DNA of 64,000 bases from Actinoalloteichus hymeniacidonis. GTDB taxonomy: Bacteria > Actinomycetota > Actinomycetes > Mycobacteriales > Pseudonocardiaceae. The DNA is taken from assembly GCF_014203365.1 (NCBI RefSeq), contig NZ_JACHIS010000001.1, positions 620,001 to 684,000 of the forward strand. Reading direction: 5' to 3'. Under the pieces are notes generated by a model. The model worked only from the letters and a program-made list of their open reading frames with translations, made no database searches and had not been told where the DNA came from. Below, piece after piece: positions 27,378 to 34,415 of this stretch. The position numbers and the translations under genes are program-made. The first letter of the stretch is position 1. The number at the start of each line of letters is the position of its first letter.

Positions 27378-28325
27378 GTGCGCGCGGTGATCGTGGAGTC
27401 CTTTGAAGATCCGGTACAGGTTGTGGTCCGGGAACGGCCCGACCCTGTCGCCGCTGCGGGCCAGGTCGTCGTGCGGACGCAGTCGATCGGGGTCGGCTAT
27501 GTCGACGTGCGGGCAGCGCGCGGGCATTATCCGTACTTCCCAGGGCGCGGGGCGAGCTTGGGCCTGGAGGTCGTGGGTGTGGTGGAATCCTGCGGTGCGG
27601 GTGTCGACACCGATCTTCTGGGTCGCCGCGTGCTGGGCCTGCCACAGTTCGGCGGATTCGCCGAGCTGGTCGTGGTGAACAGCGATCGTGTATTTGTTTT
27701 GGACAGCGCCGATGACACAGACGAAGCAGTTGCACTGGGACTTAATGCACTGGTGGCCGAGATCGGTCTTCGCCGTGCAGGTCTCGCGCCTGCAGACCGG
27801 GTCCTTGTCAGAGGAGCGGGCGGGAGCATCGGGGTGCTGGCTACTCAGATTGCCGCAGCGAGTGGGGCACATGTCACCGCGGTGACCTCGTCCGCGTCGC
27901 GGGCGCAGCGGCTGCTGACACTCGGTGCGACGCACGCCGTGCAGCGCGACGAGGTGACCAACGGTGAGGCCGACTTCGACTTGATCGTCGACACCGTCGC
28001 CGGCGCTGATCTCAGTGCACACCTACGACTGCTCGCTCCGTACGGGCGGTATCTGCTCTGCGGCGCCGCAGGCGGGAATCCGATCGGCTCGGAATTCGAG
28101 ACCATCATGGAGATCTACCACCGCTCGCCGACGCTGCTGGCGTTCAGCCTCAACACCGCGAGCGCGCCCGAGCTCCGCACCTCATGGAAGCGAGTATCAG
28201 ACTTGGCCCACCACGGACTCCTACGCGGTCCGATTCAGGCGCGCTACCCCCTCGCCTCGGCGATGGAGGCCCTACGCTCCCTCGAACAGGGCGGAGTGTT
28301 CGGCAAGGTGCTACTCACCCCGTGA
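27378..28325 (+). CDS. Quinone oxidoreductase-like (medium-chain) dehydrogenase
   Basis: A 315-residue MDR protein of the zeta-crystallin type. The GroES-like half has PGRGASLGLEVVGVVESCG and GGFAELVVV; the Rossmann half has VLVRGAGGSIGVLATQIA. The zinc-binding Cys/His of alcohol dehydrogenases are absent. The GTG start has GGAG 8 bases upstream. The downstream TetR gene overlaps the stop codon, and a palindromic operator sits just before this gene. Confidence 0.88.
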   Translation: MRAVIVESFEDPVQVVVRERPDPVAAAGQVVVRTQSIGVGYVDVRAARGHYPYFPGRGASLGLEVVGVVESCGAGVDTDLLGRRVLGLPQFGGFAELVVVNSDRVFVLDSADDTDEAVALGLNALVAEIGLRRAGLAPADRVLVRGAGGSIGVLATQIAAASGAHVTAVTSSASRAQRLLTLGATHAVQRDEVTNGEADFDLIVDTVAGADLSAHLRLLAPYGRYLLCGAAGGNPIGSEFETIMEIYHRSPTLLAFSLNTASAPELRTSWKRVSDLAHHGLLRGPIQARYPLASAMEALRSLEQGGVFGKVLLTP

Positions 28326-28912
28326 TGGCGCGGCGGCGTGACGTCCGGATCGACGGCGCGGTGGTGGTCGCCGTGCGGGAGCTACTCACCGAAGTTGGCT
28401 ATGGACAACTGACCATGGAACTTGTAGCGAGACGGGCCAGCACAAGCAAACCCGCCCTACGCCGACGATGGCCGTCACTACGCCATATCGTCATCGACGC
28501 GATGGCTGATGCCCGCGCCGGAGTAGTCGAGCCCGATCGCGGGTGTGTGGTCTGCGATCTAACTGAGCACCTCGACGCGCTCAGCGCGGCGATGGACGAC
28601 GCCGCGATGGGACGGGTACTCCCCGCACTCGTCGCCGACCTAGCCGATGATCCGGAGCTGCGCGATGAGTTCCTTACTCGGTTCTGGGCGCCACGACGCG
28701 CGGCATGCCTCACCACCATCCAGAAGGCCACAGATCGAGGACAGCTTCGCGCGAGCCTTGATCCAGAACTCATCATCGACGCCCTCGCCGGGCCCCTACT
28801 GATGCGTCATCTATTCGGACACGCTCGCGACGACCGCGACACCCGCCGACATCTTCTCCACATTTTGCTCACTGGTCTCGCGCCAGAGGGCGTCCGGCAT
28901 GACTGTCGATAA
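28325..28912 (+). CDS. TetR family regulator of the oxidoreductase operon
   Basis: A 195-residue TetR protein: helix-turn-helix MELVARRASTSKPALRRRWPS, then a TetR_C_16-like C-terminal domain (FWAPRRAACLTTIQKATDRG). The ATG overlaps the upstream stop as TGATG; a GTG at 28322 is equally possible. It probably binds the 26-bp palindrome at 27342-27367 and controls the operon that includes its own gene. Confidence 0.85.
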   Translation: MARRRDVRIDGAVVVAVRELLTEVGYGQLTMELVARRASTSKPALRRRWPSLRHIVIDAMADARAGVVEPDRGCVVCDLTEHLDALSAAMDDAAMGRVLPALVADLADDPELRDEFLTRFWAPRRAACLTTIQKATDRGQLRASLDPELIIDALAGPLLMRHLFGHARDDRDTRRHLLHILLTGLAPEGVRHDCR

Positions 28913-28984
28913 AGCGGGCCGTCCGATCTTCGGCTCCGACACAGATTTCGGTGCGCAATCGTCAAGGCCTGTGGATGGAGATTT

Positions 28985-29215
28985 TTAGGCGACTTCGGGT
29001 TGAGAATGGCTGGCGGGCCGTAGCGGAAGCGGGATTCCCGCACCCACTTTGCGTCCGAGGACGGAGCGGATGATCCGGGTCTCCTCCGCGACCTCGCGGC
29101 GGGCAGTGGTCTGGAAATCTTCGCCATCGTCCACGCCGCCGCCGGGCAGTGAAAGCGCGAGGCAAAGCAGCTCTAGGTCGGGAGCGGTGTTCCTTGGTGG
29201 AAGTACAAGAGCCAA
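28985..29215 (-). pseudogene. NUDIX hydrolase remnant
   Basis: A 76-codon frame contains an intact Nudix box (GGVDDGEDF, then RREVAEET with G-x5-E-x7-REUxEE spacing), preceded by PDLELLCLALSLPGGG. The N-terminal strands are missing, only about 30 unrelated residues follow, and the only start is a TTG inside the preceding gene. A full NUDIX protein is twice as long, so this is most likely a truncated gene. Confidence 0.6.
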
Positions 29216-29526
29216 GTTCCATCGTCAGCCTTGCGCCATAGCGAACTTCGCCGAGCCCGCCGACCAGTTCGGTCGGTCAGGTAGGTGACCAACACGACCG
29301 CGTCGGAAAGGCCTCTCATTTCAGCGACGTCCGGAGCTTCGCTGTCCGTGAGCTCGTTGCCAATGGCCGCGACCATCGCGCGTCGGTCCCATCTGCGACC
29401 TGACGATCCGAACTCAACGAAGTCTGGATGCAGCAACTTCTCGACCTGCTCGGCGGATCGTCGCACTGCGGGTGTCAGCAGTCGCAACTCGTTGCCGATC
29501 ACCCGTTCTACGTCCTTGCCGACCAT
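29173..29526 (-). CDS. DUF4440 / SnoaL-like protein
   Basis: A 117-residue protein of the NTF2-like fold: LHPDFVEFGSSGRRWDRRAM in the first half and SSLWRKADDGTWLLYFHQGT at the end are typical of DUF4440. Such proteins bind small ligands or act as minor enzymes; the role here is unknown. ATG 29526 is chosen because homology begins right after it; GTG 29538 is possible. The 3' end overlaps the NUDIX remnant. Confidence 0.75.
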   Translation of the reverse strand: MVGKDVERVIGNELRLLTPAVRRSAEQVEKLLHPDFVEFGSSGRRWDRRAMVAAIGNELTDSEAPDVAEMRGLSDAVVLVTYLTDRTGRRARRSSLWRKADDGTWLLYFHQGTPLPT

Positions 29527-29721
29527 GGGCTCACTCACGACCAAGAATTTAGCTATGGCGACAGGGTTCCGTCTTCCCGAATCGGCCGCTTTGCGAGTGG
29601 ATGACGGCGTCACAAGTCCAAGCTCGACATGAGAGGGGCCAGCTGCCCACAGGCTTCGCCTGTCGGAGACGGGTTCGTGAGCAGCCGACGCGCACAACCC
29701 GCGCCAGCGGCGCGCCCGGAA

Positions 29722-29850
29722 TCATGGGACCTGAACCAGGCGGCAAAGACGGGTGTGGGGTTGCAGGTGTCCCAGGACAAGGTCCAGCGTTGCGAATGCG
29801 GCACCAAGGCAACCGTTGCCGAGATCTTGTCGGCTCTGCGGTATGGCGGC
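29722..29850 (+). pseudogene. Fragment of an XRE helix-turn-helix gene
   Basis: About 43 codons read WDLNQAAKTGVGLQVSQDKV, then CGTKATVAEILSALRYGG, recalling the N-terminal helix-turn-helix of XRE/DUF5753 regulators (L-x-Q-A-A, VSQxKVxR, TVAEIL). No full frame surrounds it and the rest of such a gene is missing. It lies opposite and beyond the end of the DUF397 array, as if a second regulator gene had decayed there. Confidence 0.4.
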
Positions 29851-29868
29851 GATCGCCGCCATACCGCA
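29837..29868. terminator. 32-bp perfect palindrome, probable terminator of the DUF397 array
   Basis: TGCGGTATGGCGGCGA is followed directly by its exact reverse complement. It begins 16 bp beyond the stop of the last DUF397 gene on the minus strand, so a terminator is the likeliest role; a protein-binding site or cruciform is also possible. Confidence 0.6.
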
Positions 29869-29883
29869 ATCATCAGGCTGGGG

Positions 29884-30099
29884 TCAGGAGAATCGGCCGG
29901 CCTTGGCGTCGGCTAAGAACGCGGCGAACATCGCCCGGTCGACGAGGAGGGTTCCGCCGTCGCGGTCCTTGGTGTCGCGAATTCCTACTAAGCCGTGTCC
30001 TTGACCGATCTCGACGCAGTTCGTGTCGCCGCCGCTACGGACGGGCTTCCGCCAGCGCCAGCCGATACTCCCTCGTGGCTCGGGACTCCCAAGCTTCAT
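29884..30099 (-). CDS. DUF397 protein, array copy 5
   Basis: A 71-residue DUF397 protein: WRWRKPVRSG, NCVEIGQ, VGIRDTKDRDGGTLLVD and FAAFLADAKAGRFS. DUF397 proteins are small partners of XRE/DUF5753 regulators in actinomycete development (BldB/WhiJ-type loci). GGAGAGG precedes the ATG. It is the last of five tandem paralogues and is followed by a 32-bp palindrome. Confidence 0.88.
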   Translation of the reverse strand: MKLGSPEPRGSIGWRWRKPVRSGGDTNCVEIGQGHGLVGIRDTKDRDGGTLLVDRAMFAAFLADAKAGRFS

Positions 30100-30130
30100 C
30101 GGTGCTGCCTCTCCGTGTGCTCCAGAAGCC

Positions 30131-30355
30131 TTATCGGTATTTAGGCCGGAACCCGCCGGACTTGGAGCGTGCTAGGAAGGCCGCGAATGACTTCTGTTCG
30201 ACCACGAGGGTGCCGCCACCACGGTCCTTGGTGTCGCGGATGCCGACGAATCCTGGACCGTGCCCCACCTCGACACAGTTTCCTTCACCCGTGTATGTGG
30301 ATGTACGCCAGTTGGTGAACCGGTCAGTGGACATCGCTGTTGCTTCGGTCTGCAT
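30131..30355 (-). CDS. DUF397 protein, array copy 4
   Basis: A 74-residue DUF397 protein with NCVEVGHGPGFVGIRDTKD and GGTLVVEQKSFAAFLA. The usual WRKSS start is altered to WRTSTYTGEG, so it may bind a different partner. A GGAAAGG ribosome-binding site precedes the ATG at 30355; its upstream sequence (cacacGGAAAGGCAGC) closely matches that of copy 5, showing recent duplication including the leader. Confidence 0.88.
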   Translation of the reverse strand: MQTEATAMSTDRFTNWRTSTYTGEGNCVEVGHGPGFVGIRDTKDRGGGTLVVEQKSFAAFLARSKSGGFRPKYR

Positions 30356-30391
30356 GTCGCTGCCTTTCCGTGTGCGGCGCCTGACCGGTGA

Positions 30392-30610
30392 TTAAGGGCG
30401 GAACCCATCGGCCTTGGATCGTGTCAAGAAGGCCGTAAAGGCTCTTTCGCCAACGACAACGGTGCCCCGGCTGCGGTCTTTGGTGTCCCGGATGCCGACG
30501 AATCCTGGTACCCGGCCGATCTCGATGCAGTTCGTGGTGTTCTGCGAGCGACCGGACTTCCGCCAACCCCAACCCGTGTCGCTTAGCGAACGGAAGTCGG
30601 TCTGGATCAT
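30392..30610 (-). CDS. DUF397 protein, array copy 3
   Basis: A 72-residue DUF397 protein with WGWRKSGRSQNTTNCIEIG, VGIRDTKDRSRGTVVVG and FTAFLTRSKADGF. The frame is open upstream, but ATG 30610 behind GGAAGG is the sensible start. It is most like copies 1 and 5 in the N-terminal part. Confidence 0.87.
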   Translation of the reverse strand: MIQTDFRSLSDTGWGWRKSGRSQNTTNCIEIGRVPGFVGIRDTKDRSRGTVVVGERAFTAFLTRSKADGFRP

Positions 30611-30644
30611 TGTCGGCTGCCTTCCGAACTCGGCTTGCGAAGCC

Positions 30645-30845
30645 TTAGCGATTTTGAGCATGAAATTCGTCGCCTGCGGACTTCGTCAGGAACATTGCGA
30701 ACGTCTCGGGATCGACCACGAGGGTGCCGCCCGTGCGGTCCTTCGTATCCCGGATGCCGATGCTGCCAGCACCGTGACCCACTTCGATACACGCCGATTG
30801 GGTGCCGCTCCGGGACGACTTCCTCCATCGATACCGCTCGCTCAT
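30645..30845 (-). CDS. DUF397 protein, array copy 2
   Basis: A 66-residue DUF397 protein and the closest to the family consensus: YRWRKSSRSGTQSACIEVG, IGIRDTKDRTGGTLVVD, then FAMFLTK. GTGAGG lies upstream of the ATG. Confidence 0.88.
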   Translation of the reverse strand: MSERYRWRKSSRSGTQSACIEVGHGAGSIGIRDTKDRTGGTLVVDPETFAMFLTKSAGDEFHAQNR

Positions 30846-30900
30846 GGCCTTGCCTCACTTCTTGGTGGACCTGGCTACCGCTGGCGGGCCGTGGCCCGAC

Positions 30901-31098
30901 TCAACCGAGTCTGTCGGCTTTGACCGCGCGGAGGAAGCTGTCGAAGCTGGACTGGCGGATAACCACAGCGCCACCATCGGGGTCCTTCGTGTCCCTGATG
31001 CCGACTAAGCCACTGGCTCTGCCAACCTCCACGCAGTTCGTGGTGTTCACCGAGCGTGTGGCCTTCTTCCAACGGTCGAAGCGCTGCGATGGCATCAT
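30901..31098 (-). CDS. DUF397 protein, array copy 1
   Basis: A 65-residue DUF397 protein: FDRWKKATRSVNTTNCVEVG, VGIRDTKDPDGGAVVI and FDSFLRAVKADRLG. Its ATG overlaps the stop of the XRE/DUF5753 regulator by 4 bp (ATGA), so it is the partner most tightly coupled to that regulator. The other four copies follow at gaps of 31-55 bp. Confidence 0.88.
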   Translation of the reverse strand: MMPSQRFDRWKKATRSVNTTNCVEVGRASGLVGIRDTKDPDGGAVVIRQSSFDSFLRAVKADRLG

Positions 31099-31946
31099 GT
31101 CTGCTGCTCCAGTCTGGTGGCAGTTTCTCCGATGAACTCGGAGGATTCGCGTGGGGGCATTGCGACTGCTTGGACAGTAACGGCGGCATTCCGATATTCC
31201 GTTACGTGTTCCGGCTCATGCAACACGATCGCAGACATCCGTGTCTCGACGTGGACAGTGGCGGGACGTGCTCCTTCAAACGTATGCAGGTCATACGGGC
31301 CTTCCAAGTCCGGAGCCCATGGAGAGGCCAACGGCACGACACGCAAGTCCACGGTGGGCGAACCACCGATGGCTTGGAGCAGACGGAGTTGCCGAGCAAG
31401 TATTGCTGGCCCGCCGATCAGCCGGTGCAGGGCAGCTTCGCCGAGAAGAATCTGGACAGAGGGCGGATTGTCCTCTGCGAGGACATCCCTCCGTCCGACG
31501 CGGGTGCGGACCCTCGGTTCGATCTCGTGAGCTGGAACCTGACCCGTTTGCATAATCGCTCGCGCGTACGCGGCTGACTGACAGAACCCAGGCACGAGTA
31601 GTGGCGAGACGATGGTGATCTCTCGTGCGTCACGCTCCGCTTCCAACAGCGCAGCCAACGCCCTGCGCTGTTCCGGGATCGTCATGGCAACCCAGTGTCG
31701 ATCACCGGTCGTCGTCGCCATGGCGACCAGCTCTTCTCGTAGGGCCGCACTCACGTTGAGTTCGGTGAGCAACGTGGCGACATCCACAGGCGATGGCACC
31801 CGTGCCCCGGACTCCCAACGACCGACTGTCGAGGGCGACCAGCCGAGGCGTACGGAGAGCCCACTTGCGCTCACACGCGGTTCCTGAGCTTCGCGAGCAG
31901 CCCGCAGAGCTTGCCCTAGCGCGGCGCTTTTCGGAGTAGCAGCCAT
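31095..31946 (-). CDS. XRE family regulator with DUF5753 domain
   Basis: A 283-residue regulator: helix-turn-helix at about residues 10-65 (LGQALRAAREAQEPRVSASG, then SPSTVGRWESGARVPSP) and a C-terminal DUF5753 domain (VPGFCQSAAYARAIMQTG, ILLGEAALHRLIGG, YDLHTFEGA). WhiJ-like proteins of this type act with DUF397 partners in actinomycete differentiation. ATG 31946 gives the usual length; ATG 31979 has GGGGGA nearby and is an alternative. It heads the five-copy DUF397 array. A TCCCC-N5-GGGGA dyad lies just upstream (31983-31997). Confidence 0.88.
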   Translation of the reverse strand: MAATPKSAALGQALRAAREAQEPRVSASGLSVRLGWSPSTVGRWESGARVPSPVDVATLLTELNVSAALREELVAMATTTGDRHWVAMTIPEQRRALAALLEAERDAREITIVSPLLVPGFCQSAAYARAIMQTGQVPAHEIEPRVRTRVGRRDVLAEDNPPSVQILLGEAALHRLIGGPAILARQLRLLQAIGGSPTVDLRVVPLASPWAPDLEGPYDLHTFEGARPATVHVETRMSAIVLHEPEHVTEYRNAAVTVQAVAMPPRESSEFIGETATRLEQQT

Positions 31947-32077
31947 GGACAGAGCGTAGTCGGCACGAACGGGCTGCATACGTCCCCCAGTCGGGGAATT
32001 GTGCCAGCTGATCCAGATTGGGATATTCATGGAACATCCGGCACAGTTTGGGTGCCTCGTGAAGTTTGGAGGTTCTT

Positions 32078-32221
32078 GTGGTCCGCCTTTCTGCGATCGT
32101 TCTCGGGATTGGCATGGTCTCTTCGGCTGCAGCTTGCCAAGCGCGGCCTGTGTGCGACGACGATCGATCCATGAGCCGCACGGGGTCTGCTGACCCTCAG
32201 CGTCCCGGCGGCGTCTCATGA
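32078..32221 (+). CDS. 47-residue putative lipoprotein or exported peptide
   Basis: A short gene starting at a GTG with an ideal GGAGG five bases upstream. The product has a basic start, a hydrophobic stretch (SAIVLGIGMVSSAAAC) ending in a lipobox-like AAC, and a polar Asp-rich tail (CDDDRSMSRTG). It ends in an ATGA overlap with the next small gene, which strongly supports it as real. It is first of six overlapping genes. Function unknown. Confidence 0.62.
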   Translation: MVRLSAIVLGIGMVSSAAACQARPVCDDDRSMSRTGSADPQRPGGVS

Positions 32222-32388
32222 GCCCGCTCATCTCGGTCGGCCTCTCGCTGATCGCCGTCGGATTCCCCCTCACGCTCTGGGGCTATCGCACGCCGTCGAT
32301 ACGGCAACGACACGTCCGCACGGTGGCGTTCTCGACGATCGTGGCTCGGTTGACCGAGGAACGGCTGGCTGTGGTGGTGCGGCCATGA
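32218..32388 (+). CDS. 56-residue single-span membrane peptide
   Basis: Begins with a hydrophobic segment (LISVGLSLIAVGFPLTLWGY), followed by a basic amphipathic region (TPSIRQRHVRTVAF, then ARLTEERLAVVV). It overlaps both neighbours by ATGA. No family recognised; probably a membrane-anchored accessory of this small-protein operon. Confidence 0.62.
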   Translation: MSPLISVGLSLIAVGFPLTLWGYRTPSIRQRHVRTVAFSTIVARLTEERLAVVVRP

Positions 32389-32804
32389 CCAGTGTGGATG
32401 TCTTGTTCCTCGGTGCGGATCCCTGTCGGCGAAGGTCTCGGATGTTTCTGGTGGGCAGCGGGCGCAGTGTGCTCGTCGAAGGTGTTCGTCCCGATGGTGC
32501 CGAGCCGGTTCGGGCGGCGATCAGCGTCACCGACGCGGTCGATGTGTTGGATGCCTTGAAGGCGGGTCGTGCGATCGACCTTCCTGCGGTGGACGACCGC
32601 ACCGAGTTGCGCCGGCTGCTGGTGCGTCATCGGCCGGATGGTGTGGAGATCTCGCTACGTACTCGTACGAGCGTGTTGGGGCGTTGGTTCGTCTACGCCG
32701 ACCGGGTTCCCGACCTGACGTTCGCGCTGCGGACCGCCTTGGATGCCACGCGCGCGACCGACCACGCCCCAGCGAGCGGACCCGCGCCGGAGGTCCGACG
32801 ATGA
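32385..32804 (+). CDS. Hypothetical protein, third gene of the small-protein operon
   Basis: A 139-residue soluble protein (VDVLFLGADPCRRRSRMFLV start, then VLVEGVRPDG, DLPAVDDRTELRRLLVRH and a VYADRVPDLTFAL segment). No known domain was recognised. The ATGA overlaps on both sides make co-translation with the neighbours likely. Confidence 0.68.
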   Translation: MTSVDVLFLGADPCRRRSRMFLVGSGRSVLVEGVRPDGAEPVRAAISVTDAVDVLDALKAGRAIDLPAVDDRTELRRLLVRHRPDGVEISLRTRTSVLGRWFVYADRVPDLTFALRTALDATRATDHAPASGPAPEVRR

Positions 32805-33040
32805 TCGGCCCCTGGTTCGTGCGCAGCGTCGACGACGGCGACACCCATCGCGCGCACAGCGAGTACTGGACGCCGGACGGCCGCGCCCATATCCGCCCGC
32901 TGTGTGCCCCCGCCGTGCTGTTCACCGCCCTCAACCGACAACCCGTCGCCGTCCCCTACTACGACGAACACCGCTGCCCCACCTGTCTGACCGCTCGACG
33001 CGCCTCCGGCCGCCCGTCGCACCTAGCGGTGGTCCGATGA
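32801..33040 (+). CDS. Small Cys-containing protein, fourth gene of the operon
   Basis: A 79-residue protein (GPWFVRSVDDGDTHRAHSEY) with a C-terminal HRCPTCLTARRASGR segment; with the earlier HIRPLCAP it gives a possible zinc-binding set of Cys/His. Function unknown. It overlaps the next gene, too, by ATGA. Confidence 0.65.
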   Translation: MIGPWFVRSVDDGDTHRAHSEYWTPDGRAHIRPLCAPAVLFTALNRQPVAVPYYDEHRCPTCLTARRASGRPSHLAVVR

Positions 33041-33138
33041 GGACGCTCACCACCTATAAGACCGTTCCCGTCGTCCACCGACTCCGCGCCGCCCGCATTC
33101 GGCCCTACGTCCTCGCACTCACCGGAAACCGACGATGA
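33037..33138 (+). CDS. 33-residue basic peptide, fifth gene of the operon
   Basis: A tiny frame (MRTLTTYKTVPVVHRLRAAR, then [13 protein letters not shown]) whose ATG overlaps the previous stop and whose own stop overlaps the next ATG. The product is strongly basic. The size makes it uncertain, but the unbroken chain of overlaps supports translation. Confidence 0.45.
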   Translation: MRTLTTYKTVPVVHRLRAARIRPYVLALTGNRR

Positions 33139-33662
33139 CCGGGCCCCGGCAGATCGCCGTCGAACCGCTGCTCATCGACCAGGACACCCTGCCCGCAGCC
33201 GGGCTGATCCTCGACCGCCATCGGGTCCCGGTGTTGTGCGGCGAACCGATACCCATCGACGGCGATCGTGCCCCCACACTCTGCGGGCTTCCGGTCACCA
33301 TCGGACCGCGACCGGCCGAGGTGCTTCCCGGTATCCCCGCGACCCACGTCGCCGATTGCGTCGACTGCATCGCCATCATCGAAGGCCGTGACATCGACCG
33401 CACCGACGATCCCGACACCGTGGTCCGGCTCTTCCTGCGGCGCACCGGGACGATGCCCGTGCACATCGTCGAACTCACGGTCGTCGAACTCGACCGCGAA
33501 CTCCCCACCGCGCTCACCGCCGGCTGCGGACAGCGGTTCCGGGCCGGCGATTCACACGACCGTCTCGACCCCGGCGACGGCGCGCCCTGCATTCGTTGCC
33601 TGCTCAACACCGTCCGCACGACCAGACCGGAGATCAGCGGGACGCCGTCCGACACACCATGA
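33135..33662 (+). CDS. Cys-rich hypothetical protein, last gene of the small-protein operon
   Basis: A 175-residue protein with repeated CG and CxxC elements: [21 protein letters not shown], then [10 protein letters not shown], and near the end AGCGQRF with CIRCLL. The two Cys/His sets look like duplicated zinc ribbons. No known family recognised. It ends 59 bp before upp. Confidence 0.68.
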   Translation: MTGPRQIAVEPLLIDQDTLPAAGLILDRHRVPVLCGEPIPIDGDRAPTLCGLPVTIGPRPAEVLPGIPATHVADCVDCIAIIEGRDIDRTDDPDTVVRLFLRRTGTMPVHIVELTVVELDRELPTALTAGCGQRFRAGDSHDRLDPGDGAPCIRCLLNTVRTTRPEISGTPSDTP

Positions 33663-33721
33663 CCCGCGCCGCCCACGGGGTTGGTCCGAACGGGTTGCGG
33701 GGGCGATTACCGTATCGGGTC

Positions 33722-34345
33722 ATGGACGTGCTCGTTGTGGATCATCCGCTGGTCAAGGCCAGGCTCAGCACCATGCGGGACGCCCGCACCGACAGCCCCA
33801 CCTTCCGGGCCGCCCTGCACGAACTCACCCTGATGCTCGTGTACGAGGCGACCAGGGACGCGCCGGTGGTCACCGAGCGGATGCACACCCCCGTGGCCCG
33901 CACCGACGGATACCGGCTGGAGAACCCGCCGCTGCTGGTGCCCGTGCTGCGGGCCGGGTTGGGCATGGCCGACCAGGCACATCAGCTCATCCCGGACGCG
34001 CAGATGGGTTTCGTCGGGTTGGCCAGGGATGAGCGAACCCTCCAGCCGACGCCCTACCTGGAGTCGCTGCCCACCGACCTCGCAGGCCGTCCGGTGTTCG
34101 TCCTCGACCCGATGCTGGCCACCGGCGGATCCATGGAATACACGATCCGGCTGCTGACCGATCGCGGTGCCACCGACGTGACGGCGGTGTGCGCGCTGGC
34201 GGCCCCCGAAGGCATCGAGCACCTGCGCGCGGCCGAACTTCCGCTGCGGATCGTGACCGCCAGCATCGACGAACGGCTCAACGACTCCGGCTTCATCGTG
34301 CCCGGCCTCGGCGACGCGGGCGATCGGCAGTACGGGGCCGTCTGA
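33722..34345 (+). CDS. upp: Uracil phosphoribosyltransferase
   Basis: Makes UMP from uracil and PRPP. The 207 residues match the family: PVLRAGLGM, the PRPP loop [14 protein letters not shown], and the uracil-binding [14 protein letters not shown] at the C-terminus. It salvages uracil released by the thymidine phosphorylase-type enzymes. No ribosome-binding site precedes the ATG, but TACCGT sits 8 bp upstream (33708-33713), so the message may be leaderless. A terminator follows. Confidence 0.95.
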   Translation: MDVLVVDHPLVKARLSTMRDARTDSPTFRAALHELTLMLVYEATRDAPVVTERMHTPVARTDGYRLENPPLLVPVLRAGLGMADQAHQLIPDAQMGFVGLARDERTLQPTPYLESLPTDLAGRPVFVLDPMLATGGSMEYTIRLLTDRGATDVTAVCALAAPEGIEHLRAAELPLRIVTASIDERLNDSGFIVPGLGDAGDRQYGAV

Positions 34346-34363
34346 GTACCCGCAGCACCCCGA

Positions 34364-34396
34364 AGGGCGGCCCGATCGAATCGACCGGGCCGCCCT
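34364..34396. terminator. Shared terminator of upp and the MMPL operon
   Basis: An 11-bp perfect stem (AGGGCGGCCCG and its complement) with an 11-base loop between convergent genes ending at 34345 and 34416. Confidence 0.75.
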
Positions 34397-34415
34397 GGTG
34401 ATGCCGACGCGCGAA

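Noticed and set aside
29884-31098. Regularly recurring similar DNA segments, considered as a CRISPR-like or tandem repeat array
   Set aside because: The repeats are the conserved DUF397 codons (IRDTKD region) of five separate genes, too long and diverged, with no uniform spacers.
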